A stretch of DNA of 64,000 nucleotides from an uncultured Campylobacter sp. GTDB lineage: Bacteria > Campylobacterota > Campylobacteria > Campylobacterales > Campylobacteraceae. Numbering within the stretch: the stretch's first letter is position 1; each line of letters opens with the position of its first letter. This document shows positions 8,955-17,114 of this stretch, in pieces. The stretch is taken from assembly GCF_937959485.1 (NCBI RefSeq), contig NZ_CALGPY010000007.1, positions 62,001-126,000 of the forward strand, in the 5' to 3' direction. The translations under genes were made by a program, and so were the position numbers. The notes below the pieces were generated by a model that was given only the letters and a program-made list of their open reading frames with translations, was not told the origin of the DNA and ran no database searches.

Positions 8955-8969
8955 TTAAAATCGTTATCA
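8955..8969. promoter_or_regulatory. candidate Fur box upstream of the heme operon
   Basis: TTAAAATCGTTATCA matches the Fur-type inverted repeat TGATAATnATTATCA at 11 of the 14 specified positions; its right arm is TTATCA. It lies 41-55 bases upstream of the small leader frame and so could overlap the operon promoter. Fur repression by iron would fit an iron-from-heme operon. The consensus is from general knowledge of Fur in Campylobacter and other Proteobacteria. Confidence 0.5.
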
Positions 8970-9286
8970 TGGGATTTTATCGCTTGATTTCTTAAACCGC
9001 GATAAATTCCGTAACGGCTAAGAGCTGCGGGGTTAAATTTGGGCGATTAGATATTAAAATTTCGCGCGCCGCTAAGCTGTCTATTTAAATTTGAAATTCA
9101 AAATTTAGGCGTTAAATTTAAACGCCAAAAGAGCTCTTTTTAATTTCGCGATTCAGCTTTAAATTATAAAAACGCCGATAAAATACGCACTAAATTTTAT
9201 TTAACGAGCCCCGCTTTAAAGGTGCAAGCCGTTTTATTAAACGACGAATTGCGCCAAAGCCGCTCGCTAAGCTTTAAGGAGTGAGC
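8970..9286. promoter_or_regulatory. divergent regulatory spacer with palindromes, upstream of cstA
   Basis: The spacer separates the heme operon from cstA. It contains a hairpin GGCGTT/AACGCC (9108-9126) directly followed by a perfect 14-bp palindrome AAAAGAGCTCTTTT (9127-9140). These could be terminator-like or operator sequences for cstA. TAAGGA at 9275-9280 is the ribosome-binding site that fixes the cstA start at 9287. Confidence 0.4.
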
Positions 9287-11356
9287 ATGAAATTTTGGCA
9301 AAAGATCCTTTGGGCGGCGGTCGCCGTCATAGGGGCGTGGTGTTTCGGCGTACTTGCGCTAAATAAGGGCGAGAGTATCAGCGCCGTCTGGCTCGTAGTG
9401 GCCAGCGCGTGCATCTATCTGATCGGATACACCTTCTACGGGCGCTTTATCGCGTATCGCGTATTTGAGCTGAACGATCGCCGCGCAACTCCTGCGGTGA
9501 TCCGAAACGATGGACGAGATTACGTCCCTACGAACAAATACGTCCTTTTCGGGCACCATTTCGCCGCTATCGCAGGCGCAGGACCGCTCGTAGGCCCCGT
9601 AGTGGCCGCACAGATGGGCTATCTACCCGGCACTATTTGGCTTTTGGTAGGCGTCGTGCTCGCAGGCGCGGTGCATGATTTCATCGTGCTCGTGCTATCT
9701 ACGCGACGCGGTGGCAAGAGCCTCGGCGAGATGATAAAAGAGGAGATGGGCAAGCTCACGGGTGGCATCGCGATGATCGGAATTTTTTTCATCATGCTGA
9801 TCATCGTGGCGATTTTGGCGATGGTCGTCGTAAAGGCGCTTGCAAACTCGCCGTGGGGGCTTTTTACGATCGCGATGACGATACCGATCGCCATATTTAT
9901 GGGAATTTACATGAGGTTTTTGCGCCCGGGCAAGGTCAGCGAGGCATCGATCATCGGCTTTGTTTTGCTGATGCTTGCGCTTTGGGGCGGGCATTACGTC
10001 TCGATCGATCCGTACTGGCACGACGTTTTTTCGCTAAAGGGCGAGACGCTCGCGCTTCTTACTATCGGCTACGGCTTTATCGCGGCGATTTTGCCCGTGT
10101 GGCTGCTGCTTGCGCCGCGCGATTATCTAAGCACCTTCCTTAAACTCGGCGTCATCATCGGCATGGCGGTTGCGATAATCTTTATCGCGCCCGAGCTTAA
10201 AATGCCCGCTACGACGAAATTTATCGACGGCACGGGTCCCGTTTTTGCAGGCCCGATATTTCCGTTTTTGTTTATCACGATCGCATGCGGCGCGATCTCG
10301 GGCTTTCACGCGCTGATCTCCAGCGGCACGACGCCTAAGATGGTCGAGCGCGAAACCCACACTCTTTTCATCGGCTACGGCTCGATGCTTATGGAGAGCT
10401 TAGTTGGCGTAATGGCGCTCGTAGCGGCGTGCATACTAAGCCCGGGCGAATACTTCGCTATCAACTCGCCAGCCGCGGTACTCGGTAAAGACGCGGTAAG
10501 CGCCGCGGCGTATATAAGCTCTATCGGATTTAGCATTACGCCCGAGCAGATCGGCGCCTTGGCTTCAAATGTCGGCGAAACCACGATGATGAGCCGCACG
10601 GGTGGCGCTCCTACCTTTGCGATGGGGCTAACGATGCTGCTGCATCAGATCATCGGCGGCAAGGAGCTGATGGCGTTTTGGTATCATTTCGCGATTCTGT
10701 TTGAGGCGCTGTTTATTCTGACCGCGGTCGATGCTGGCACGCGCACGGGGCGCTTTATGGTGCAAGAAATTTTAGGCAACGTCTATAAGCCATTCTCCGA
10801 TACTAAAAATTCCCTCTACGGCATCATCGCGACGGTGATCTGCGTGGCGGGCTGGGGCTATCTGCTCTACAGCGGCGTTACCGATCCTATGGGCGGAATT
10901 TACACGCTGTGGCCGCTTTTCGGCGCGTCCAATCAGATGCTCGCGGGCATCGCGCTGCTGCTTGCGACGGTGGTGCTTTTTAAAATGGGCAAGCAAAAAT
11001 ACGCCTTCGTCACGATCGCTCCTGCGATTTGGGTGCTTATAACCACGCTTTATGCGGCGATCTTGAAGCTGATGCCGGCTAACGGCGAGCGCGTGCACGA
11101 TGCGGTAAGCCACGTGGCTATCGCGCAAAACACCGCCGCCAAGCTCGCTAGCCTAAGCGATCCCGCGGCGATCGAAAAGGCGCAGGCTATTATCAGAAAC
11201 AACGTCATCGACGCCGTGCTATGTGCTCTTTTCGTCGTCGTTACAATCATTGTCATCGCCCAAACGATCCGAATGTGCCTTAAAATTTCAAAGGGCGGCG
11301 CAAGCGAGGGGTATTTCAAGCTAGCAGAAAGCGAGTACGTAGATGCAGGCGTTTAA
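9287..11356 (+). CDS. cstA: carbon starvation protein A, peptide/pyruvate-type transporter
   Basis: 689 residues with about 16-18 membrane helices, the usual CstA length. It shows family motifs such as HHFAAIAGAGPLVGPVVAAQMGYLPG after the first helices, HDFIVLVLSTRRGGKSLGE, SGFHALISSGTTPKM, and GASNQMLAGIALLLAT. The TAAGGA ribosome-binding site ends at 9280, so the ATG at 9287 (six-base gap) is preferred over the GTG at 9281. CstA proteins import peptides or pyruvate under nutrient limitation; in C. jejuni CstA is linked to peptide use. The next gene, a YbdD-type small protein, overlaps its 3' end by 14 bp. Confidence 0.95.
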   Translation: MKFWQKILWAAVAVIGAWCFGVLALNKGESISAVWLVVASACIYLIGYTFYGRFIAYRVFELNDRRATPAVIRNDGRDYVPTNKYVLFGHHFAAIAGAGPLVGPVVAAQMGYLPGTIWLLVGVVLAGAVHDFIVLVLSTRRGGKSLGEMIKEEMGKLTGGIAMIGIFFIMLIIVAILAMVVVKALANSPWGLFTIAMTIPIAIFMGIYMRFLRPGKVSEASIIGFVLLMLALWGGHYVSIDPYWHDVFSLKGETLALLTIGYGFIAAILPVWLLLAPRDYLSTFLKLGVIIGMAVAIIFIAPELKMPATTKFIDGTGPVFAGPIFPFLFITIACGAISGFHALISSGTTPKMVERETHTLFIGYGSMLMESLVGVMALVAACILSPGEYFAINSPAAVLGKDAVSAAAYISSIGFSITPEQIGALASNVGETTMMSRTGGAPTFAMGLTMLLHQIIGGKELMAFWYHFAILFEALFILTAVDAGTRTGRFMVQEILGNVYKPFSDTKNSLYGIIATVICVAGWGYLLYSGVTDPMGGIYTLWPLFGASNQMLAGIALLLATVVLFKMGKQKYAFVTIAPAIWVLITTLYAAILKLMPANGERVHDAVSHVAIAQNTAAKLASLSDPAAIEKAQAIIRNNVIDAVLCALFVVVTIIVIAQTIRMCLKISKGGASEGYFKLAESEYVDAGV

Positions 11357-11570
11357 GAAAAAGTTTAAATTTAACCCGCTCGCAGCTCCGAAGGCCGTGG
11401 CGAGGTTTTTGGCGCGCGCAGATGCCGCGCTTGCGCCGCTCATCGGGCTCGGCGATTACGAGGGCTATCTGCGCCATTTCAGAAGCGCCCATCCTGACGA
11501 AGTCCCGCTAAGCAGGGCGGAATTTTTCCGCGCGATGCAAGATAGTAAGGTAAAAAACGTCAAGTGCTGA
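11343..11570 (+). CDS. YbdD/YjiX-family small protein, CstA partner
   Basis: 75 residues. The pattern GLGDYEGYLRHFRSAHPDEVPLSRAEFFRAMQ is the core of the YbdD/YjiX (formerly DUF466) family, encoded next to cstA or btsT homologues in many bacteria. It overlaps the end of cstA by 14 bp, so both are made from one mRNA and are probably translationally coupled. YbdD-type proteins are reported to be needed with CstA for pyruvate transport in E. coli; the same helper role is inferred here. It has an unusually basic N-terminus (QAFKKKFKFNP). Confidence 0.88.
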   Translation: MQAFKKKFKFNPLAAPKAVARFLARADAALAPLIGLGDYEGYLRHFRSAHPDEVPLSRAEFFRAMQDSKVKNVKC

Positions 11571-11590
11571 TAGCGGCGAAAGGGCGCGGT

Positions 11591-11985
11591 CGCGCCGTAC
11601 AAATCGCCGACCCGCGACGCTTTGCCGTCATATCACAGAATTTCGCCGCGGATTTGAAATTTTAAATTTGATAGGGTGCGGGCGCGCTAGTCATGAAATT
11701 TGGCCCGCTGCTAGGGATGAATTTCGCGCATGCCTCTTTGAGATTGAGCTTTAAATTTGCTCGCACTTAGGGCGTTAAGATTTATTCTCGCCGCCGCGCC
11801 GTACTTATCGCCGACCCGCGACGCTTTGCCGTCATGCCCTGAAATTTCGTGTGGAGCTTCACCGAGCTTCGGTGGATTTTACTAAGGCGCGCTCGCTAAA
11901 TTCCGCCGCGGAGCCGCTCTGATTTAAGGCGTGAAATTTCGCCGCGGATTTGAAATTTTAAATTTAGACTAGGGTGCGGATAAAG
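11591..11985 (+). repeat. duplicated intergenic element, second copy interrupted
   Basis: Copy 1 (11591-11683) joins a block CGCGCCGTAC ... TCGCCGACCCGCGACGCTTT GCCGTCAT to a block AATTTCGCCGCGGATTTGAA ATTTTAAATTT. Copy 2 has the same two blocks at about 11795-11835 and 11934-11985, separated by about 98 bp that include a CACCG/CGGTG hairpin. A decayed third copy of the first block seems to lie at about 24096-24122. Neither block encodes a protein. Nature and mobility are unknown. Confidence 0.6.
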
Positions 11986-12202
11986 CGCACGAGGTTAAAT
12001 TTAGCACGCCGCGCAAACCATCGCCGAGAGAAATGCGGGTTAGAGTGCGAGCCTGTAGACTACGAAGTCATATTGCTAAACAAAAAGGCGAGCCGCTAAA
12101 AAGCCTTAACAAAGCGGCAGACGAGGCGCAGATAATGCGTGGGGATTTCAAATTTAAAGCAAAATTTTATGCTTTTTAGGTGCAACGAGGTAAAATTTGG
12201 AC
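11986..12202 (+). promoter_or_regulatory. spacer upstream of the 12.2-kb gene
   Basis: This is the remainder of the 632-bp gap after ybdD. It has AT-rich words and a weak GAGG ribosome-binding element 12186-12190 upstream of ATG 12203. No RNA gene is visible. Confidence 0.35.
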
Positions 12203-12239
12203 ATGAAAACTTTTATAAAAATTTTAAAAAATTACCGCC

Positions 12240-13361
12240 TTGGTCGTGAGCGTTGCGTGCGTGCTTTTTGTGCTATATATATTTGTGATTTTAAATTTGC
12301 TTTTTTCATCCGATTCGCCCGAGGGTTGCGATCCTAGTATGCCCACTAGCGCTTGCGATTATATCGATGAAAAATTTGAAAAAGAGCTACAAAATTTGCC
12401 TCCCGTCGCCGCTCTGCCGAGCCTAGACAAAAGACCCGTATTTTGGCTAGGCGAGAAAAAATTCGCAGGAGGTGCGAAGTTTGATTATCTATACATTAAG
12501 GACGATTTTGGGGTCTGGCTTAGGTATGAGGACAGCGATAGCGACGACTTCTTGCTACAAAAAGATATGCCAGAGCGCTACTATGGATACGACGAGATCG
12601 ATCGTTCGCCGGACGAAAGGTGGGTGAGTAGAGAGCTTGGATATTATAGCTACGGCATCTACGATATTTCGCTTTTTGAAAACGAAGCCAAGATATTTTC
12701 TCAAACGGCGCATAAGGTCGTGAGGAAATTTATCGGCTTCTTTAATCTACACTCTATGAGAGGTATCTCCTTTGCAGCTCCGCAAGGCACCGAGGAAAAT
12801 TTAAATGCTATAAGTGAGCTTCAAACTCCGCTTGCGGATTTTCCGAAAAAACCGAACTACTCTGGGCTCGGCCCAGCTTATAAATCTGAAGCTGAAGGTT
12901 ATGTCGGAGATGAAATAGCTAAAAAGCTCGCTCGCAATATCTTTGAGATTAAAGGCGAGGGATGGCGGCAGACCATACGCATAAACAGCCGCGCCAAAGA
13001 TATAAAGGTAATCTGCGGAGATGAAATTTGTCTCGCGCTTGCCTTCGATGAAAGCGAATTTAATCGTTGCGATAACGATACGCCTCATATGGCAATTTAT
13101 ACGCTAAATTTAAAGCAAAAATTTAGCAATTTTCATATGCTTACTAGTAGTAATTTTAACTACGTCAAACTCGGCAATAAGTATACTTTAGACGATGTGG
13201 AATCCTTTAAAATAGTTTTATCGAGATTCAGATATATCAAGGGGTATAACAAAGATCGCGAGATCACGGACTACGAGGTTATCTTGCGAAATAGCGAGGG
13301 CGAGCAGGTTAATGAAATCTGTAGAAACGAAATTAAGAGGGCTCGCAGTCGCTTGCGATAA
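12240..13361 (+). CDS. membrane-anchored hypothetical protein, N-terminus probably frameshifted
   Basis: As it stands the frame opens at a TTG at 12240 without a ribosome-binding site, beginning directly in a hydrophobic helix (VVSVACVLFVLYIFVILNLLF). An ATG at 12203 in the other frame gives MKTFIKILK; removing one A from the A6 run at 12226-12231 joins it to the main frame as a normal membrane anchor with basic flank. The remaining ~340 residues are extracytoplasmic, acidic and Tyr/Asp-rich (GYDEIDRSPDERWVSRELGY; later ISELQTPLADFPKKPNYSG), of no family I recognise. The gene stands alone. Codon use is AT-richer than cstA. Confidence 0.6.
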   Translation: MVVSVACVLFVLYIFVILNLLFSSDSPEGCDPSMPTSACDYIDEKFEKELQNLPPVAALPSLDKRPVFWLGEKKFAGGAKFDYLYIKDDFGVWLRYEDSDSDDFLLQKDMPERYYGYDEIDRSPDERWVSRELGYYSYGIYDISLFENEAKIFSQTAHKVVRKFIGFFNLHSMRGISFAAPQGTEENLNAISELQTPLADFPKKPNYSGLGPAYKSEAEGYVGDEIAKKLARNIFEIKGEGWRQTIRINSRAKDIKVICGDEICLALAFDESEFNRCDNDTPHMAIYTLNLKQKFSNFHMLTSSNFNYVKLGNKYTLDDVESFKIVLSRFRYIKGYNKDREITDYEVILRNSEGEQVNEICRNEIKRARSRLR

Positions 13362-13916
13362 ATCTAAGATAGCGTGCAGGATTTGGCATATAAGATCGTG
13401 ATTTCGGCGCGCTTTAATTTAGCTTCTAAAATTTATGCGAGAATTTTAAAATTCTAAGCTTCAGGCTTTAAAATTTGCCCACGGAGTTTTAAAATTTATC
13501 GCGCGGCTTAGGTTTATTTTATCCGCGCCAAGACAGCGAAATTTTTAGGGCGTCGCGATAACCAAGCGCAAGATAGCGAAATTTCACAAAGCTGCGGCGA
13601 ACAAGATGTGCAGAGAATGCACGCAAATTTCAAATTTATCTGGATTTTGCCCGCCCGACGCCTAGCACAATTATTTAGCTACAATCCCTCTTGCTCGCTT
13701 TACTTTTCGCTCGTCTTGATAGCTATTGCACTTTGCCGAAGCTACTGCGCGCTCTTTCGCAAAACTGCACGGCATATGGTATTGCATACCCGTTGCCGCA
13801 GATTTTGTAGCACATGCGCGCGATAAAATTCCGTAGCGTAGGCACTTTCAATAAATTTTGATTTAAAAACGCAAGCTTAGAGGCAATCTAAATTTTAAAG
13901 CTCACGTGCTCCACGG
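13362..13916. other. intergenic spacer, no gene seen
   Basis: 555 bp between the hypothetical gene and the convergent crcB. It contains repeated TTAAAATT words and no structured RNA that I can identify. The short frame at 13608-13826 lacks a ribosome-binding site. Confidence 0.5.
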
Positions 13917-14297
13917 CTAGCCTGCAAGCGCTCTGCCCGCGAGCAGCCCAGCGTAGCAAAAAAGCATACAAACGCATACGCTTAAGACCGCGTTTAGCAC
14001 ACCGATAGCAAATTCTCGCGCCAGCAATAATTGCAGCGTATCGTAGCTGAACGTAGAAAATGTCGTAAAACCGCCCAGTGCGCCTGCGACAAAAAATACC
14101 CGCAGGCTCTGCGTTAAATTTAGTGCGAGTAAAAACCCTATCAGCAAGCTTCCCAGTGCATTTACGCAAAAAGTAGCGATCGGAAACGCGCTCCAAAATC
14201 CGGCGCGGTCCATTGCACGCGCGATCGCTCCGCTTAGGCCTACTCGCGCCATCGCGCCTACACAGCCGCCTAGCCCTGCTAAAATCAAGTTCGTCAA
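13917..14297 (-). CDS. crcB: fluoride channel CrcB/FluC
   Basis: 126 residues, four membrane helices, the standard length of a FluC subunit. The family signature GGFTTFSTFSYD (about residues 74-85) supplies the phenylalanines and the central Na+-site region, preceded by NALGSLLIGFLLAL with the conserved asparagine. It exports fluoride as a dual-topology dimer in the inner membrane. No fluoride riboswitch is evident in the short upstream stretch. The next gene upstream on the same strand, the TSUP exporter, is 355 bp away. Confidence 0.93.
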   Translation of the reverse strand: MTNLILAGLGGCVGAMARVGLSGAIARAMDRAGFWSAFPIATFCVNALGSLLIGFLLALNLTQSLRVFFVAGALGGFTTFSTFSYDTLQLLLAREFAIGVLNAVLSVCVCMLFCYAGLLAGRALAG

Positions 14298-14652
14298 TCC
14301 AAGTCCTTTTAAAATTTGTAAATTTTATTTCGCTATCTAGCCTCCATAGGACGAAAGATGTGCGACTTCGCTATTTTAACGCGGCTAGTTAAAATTCTCT
14401 TTTAAAATTTGCTCGCGCTTTTTGAAATTTCGTTTTAAAATTTTACTCGCGCGACGAAACGCGACGTTTTACGCGCCGCCGTAAAACGGCGATCAAACGC
14501 GCGCAGTGTAAGAGGACGGCAAAGCAAAAAACTACGAGACACAAAAGGGCGACGTAGCAAAACAGCGCGAATGCTTAAACCGCGCTTGTAGCAAAACCGA
14601 GGCAAGGCAAAACTATAGCGCGGCAATCGCTGCAGCGCTACTACAGCGGGCG
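14298..14652. other. spacer between TSUP gene and crcB
   Basis: 355 bp on the minus-strand side of both genes. A minus frame at 14435-14713 overlaps the end of the TSUP gene, is Arg/Ala-rich and looks like a chance frame in GC-rich DNA. No terminator with a T-run is visible. Confidence 0.45.
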
Positions 14653-15384
14653 CTACTGTAGCACCTTTTTTAGCGCCAGCGCAAATAGCACGACGTAGAG
14701 GACGAGCAGCCATTTTTTCTGAGTTTCGCGCTTTGCACGGCGAGCCTGAGAGGTGCCGAAATATACGCCCAAAAGCCCGCCCACGGCTAGCAGCGCGCCG
14801 CGTTCGTAATCCACATGGCCGTTGTACGAAAGGCTCAAAAGCGCGCTAAATGAGCCGAAAACGATGAAAAATAGCCCCATGCAGACCGCTCTTTTGATAT
14901 CGACGCCCAAAAATCCGACCAATACGGGCGTTAGAAATACCGCTCCGCCCACGCCCATGCTAAGCGCGATCGCGCCGATAGCAAAGCCGATGAAAAATAG
15001 CACCGCGCCGTGGGGATTTGCATTGCCGCCGCTTGTTACGTTCGTGCTAAAGAGTTTAAGAAATGAGATCGCAAGCGTCAGCAAAAGACCGATCTCAAGC
15101 ACGATTTCTGGCGAGTATTTTACGATGAAGCCCGATATGCTCGCGCCGCACAGCCCTCCGAGCCCCACCGCGATACCGCTATCTAGGCGAAGTCTGCCCG
15201 CGCGGTAATTCAGATATGAGCCGAAAAGCGAGACGATGAACATCTGCATCACCGAGATGCCCGCGGCGGTCTTGACGTCGTATCCCAGAGCCATCATCAC
15301 GGGCATTACAACCGTACCGCCGCCGATACCGAAAAAGCCCGATATGAAGCCCACGACGACGCCGACAAAGGGGAGTTCTAGCAT
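14653..15384 (-). CDS. TSUP (TauE/SafE) family sulfite/sulfonate exporter
   Basis: 243 residues with about eight membrane segments in two repeated halves. The diagnostic GFISGFFGIGGGTVVMPVM is at about residues 13-31 and the second-half counterpart AIALSMGVGGAVFLTPVL is present. TSUP proteins export sulfite, sulfoacetate or similar organosulfur anions across the inner membrane; the exact substrate cannot be read from the sequence. The N-terminus starts at an ATG with AAGGATTAAAA in front on the minus strand. Confidence 0.88.
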   Translation of the reverse strand: MLELPFVGVVVGFISGFFGIGGGTVVMPVMMALGYDVKTAAGISVMQMFIVSLFGSYLNYRAGRLRLDSGIAVGLGGLCGASISGFIVKYSPEIVLEIGLLLTLAISFLKLFSTNVTSGGNANPHGAVLFFIGFAIGAIALSMGVGGAVFLTPVLVGFLGVDIKRAVCMGLFFIVFGSFSALLSLSYNGHVDYERGALLAVGGLLGVYFGTSQARRAKRETQKKWLLVLYVVLFALALKKVLQ

Positions 15385-16253
15385 TTTTAATCCTTAAAAT
15401 TTGAAGCAAAGTTTATAGCTTTAAAATTTAAAGCTCGCTAAATTTGCGGAATTTTGGATTTGAAAGCGGAGGATTTGCGGGATTTTGAGGCGGGAGAATT
15501 TTGATAGTGGGATTTCGGTTTAAAATTTTATGTGTGGGATTTGTGAAATTTGGAAATTTACGGGATTTTAAAGCACAGAATTTTAGCTTGAAATTTATGT
15601 CTCAAATTTTGGCTCAAAACTTTATCGCAACAGAACGTAAGCCATAATTTCGGCTTAAAATTTTATACGTAGCTGGCTCGATCTGCATTTGTTTGTGTTG
15701 CGGCTTCGAAGTGTAAATTTTAGATCATAATTTTGCGCCTAGACTACGACGGTTTAGCGTAAATTTGGATTAAAATTTTACATTTAGATCGTAACGCAGT
15801 ATTTTTGCCGCGATTAAATTTCGACAGGATTCTATCGCGGCGAAATTTCATACGGCAAAATTCCGCACAGTAAAAATTTAGACAAAATTCTACGGCGAAA
15901 TTTCTACGCTTCGTATTATAAAAATCGCCGCAAAATCGGTGTAAAATCACGACAAGATCGCCGTAAAATTTTATGCGGAGCGGGCAAGCGCAAGGAGCGC
16001 GAATTTTTTGCAAAATTTACGACGAAATTTCGCCGCCAAAAGCTCGTTCAAGGCTGCCCAAAGCCCGCTCAAAGACCCAAAAGCCGCCGCAAAATCCTCG
16101 CGCCGAAATTACGCCCACAAATTTCTCCGGGTAAAATCGCTTTGGATGGGGCGGGATTTGAACTCACGGCAAATTTTCCGAGCTAAATTTACGCAAAAAT
16201 TCGCGTTAAATCCGCAAACTTTATCGTAAATTTCTCCGAGCGGTTTTCGCACC
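15385..16253. other. 869-bp low-complexity spacer
   Basis: The longest gene-free stretch. It is dominated by permutations of TTAAAATTT, GCGAAATT and GCCGCAAAAT; frames here are built from those words and have no ribosome-binding sites. Around 16140-16176 the minus strand contains GAGTTCAAATCCCGCCCCA, which resembles the T-arm and 3' acceptor of a tRNA, but no 5' half exists, so it is at most a remnant. Confidence 0.5.
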
Positions 16254-16986
16254 TTATGAAATTTCCAGCACGATCTCCTTTTTTAGCCCAATCTGTTTGA
16301 TCTCAAGCACGGAAGCGCCGCCCAAGCGCAGCGCAAGCACCTCCGCCTCGCTGCAAGCGCCTGCAAGAGCTATTTCGCGCAGCACCTTGCCGCGCCAGGC
16401 CTTGGCGTAGTGGCTCAGCACCTTTCCGCCTTTGATGAAACTAAAACTCAAATATTCGCGCTTCATCTCATAAAATTTCTCGTAAAATCCCGCGCGCAGA
16501 TCCACGACGCACTCATCCGCCAGATACCGATCCAGCGCGGCGGAGAAGCTATCGCGATAAAATTTCGCCGCGTCTATGCCGCCAAATTTTTCGCCCTGCT
16601 TGAGCTTGTAGTTCGGCAGCGCGTCGCCGCCCAGCACGGGGCCGAAAAGGTTTGAAAAAATTATCGTATTTCGCTCTGCAAACTCCTGCGCGCCGGGGGC
16701 TTAGCGAAGCGTAGCCCAGTGCGCGATACGCGGTGCCCGTGTAGCGCAAAAGCGCCTTCGCGCAGCCTTTTTCAAAGATATTTTCGCGCAGAGCCGCATC
16801 CCATTTTTTCAGCCCGAAAAGCTTGCAAAGCTCCGCCTCACTTGCTTTATCCACAAAATCCGCGTAAGCGCGCAGCATCTGCAGGCGCTTTTCGTAAAGA
16901 TCTGCAAAGATGAAATTTCGCTTGCAAATGCGCGTGTCGCCGCCCAGCTCGCTTTTCGTCTCGCTTGGGGAAAATAAAATTTTCAT
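16254..16986 (-). pseudogene. yaaA: peroxide stress protein YaaA, frameshifted
   Basis: Two overlapping minus frames make one YaaA (DUF328) protein of about 243 residues. The N-terminal part (MKILFSPSETKSE ... YTGTAYRALGYASLSP) runs from 16986. The C-terminal part (LGGDALPNYKLKQGEKFGG ... HYAKAWRGKVLREI) runs to 16254. Adding one base to the G5 run (C5 on the coding strand) at 16695-16699 restores ALGYASLSPPGAQEFAERNT and joins them. YaaA limits free iron and DNA damage under peroxide stress. Either the gene is inactive in this strain, or the run varies, or this is a sequencing error. Confidence 0.85.
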
Positions 16987-17083
16987 ACGCTCTCCTTAAA
17001 TTTTTGCTAATTTTACTAAAATTTTGCTTGCATTCAAGCCCGCTTAAGCTCGCGCCGCCCGCTCAAATTTAAGCTAAGCAGCG

Positions 17084-17089
17084 TATAAT
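17084..17089 (+). promoter_or_regulatory. -10 box of the trpE promoter
   Basis: A perfect TATAAT overlaps an upstream in-frame ATG (17088), 26 bases before the preferred trpE start. Campylobacter sigma-70 promoters depend mainly on an extended -10. Its position makes the upstream ATG unlikely to be used. No tryptophan-codon leader peptide is visible between it and trpE. Confidence 0.5.
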
Positions 17090-17114
17090 GGCACTAAAAA
17101 TTCCAAGGACGAAA

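Noticed and set aside
13608..13826. Short plus-strand frame between the 12.2-kb gene and crcB
   Set aside because: No ribosome-binding site; residues are dominated by Arg/Cys/Ser typical of chance frames.
14298..14450. Fluoride riboswitch upstream of crcB
   Set aside because: I could not find the pseudoknot-type conserved core in the short upstream stretch.
16135..16180. tRNA-like 3' fragment on the minus strand (GAGTTCAAATCCCGCCCCA)
   Set aside because: The T-arm pairs imperfectly and no matching acceptor 5' half or anticodon arm is present downstream on that strand; too little to call a tRNA or attachment site.
16987..17114. Tryptophan attenuator leader before trpE
   Set aside because: No short frame with tandem Trp codons and no alternating hairpins with a T-run.
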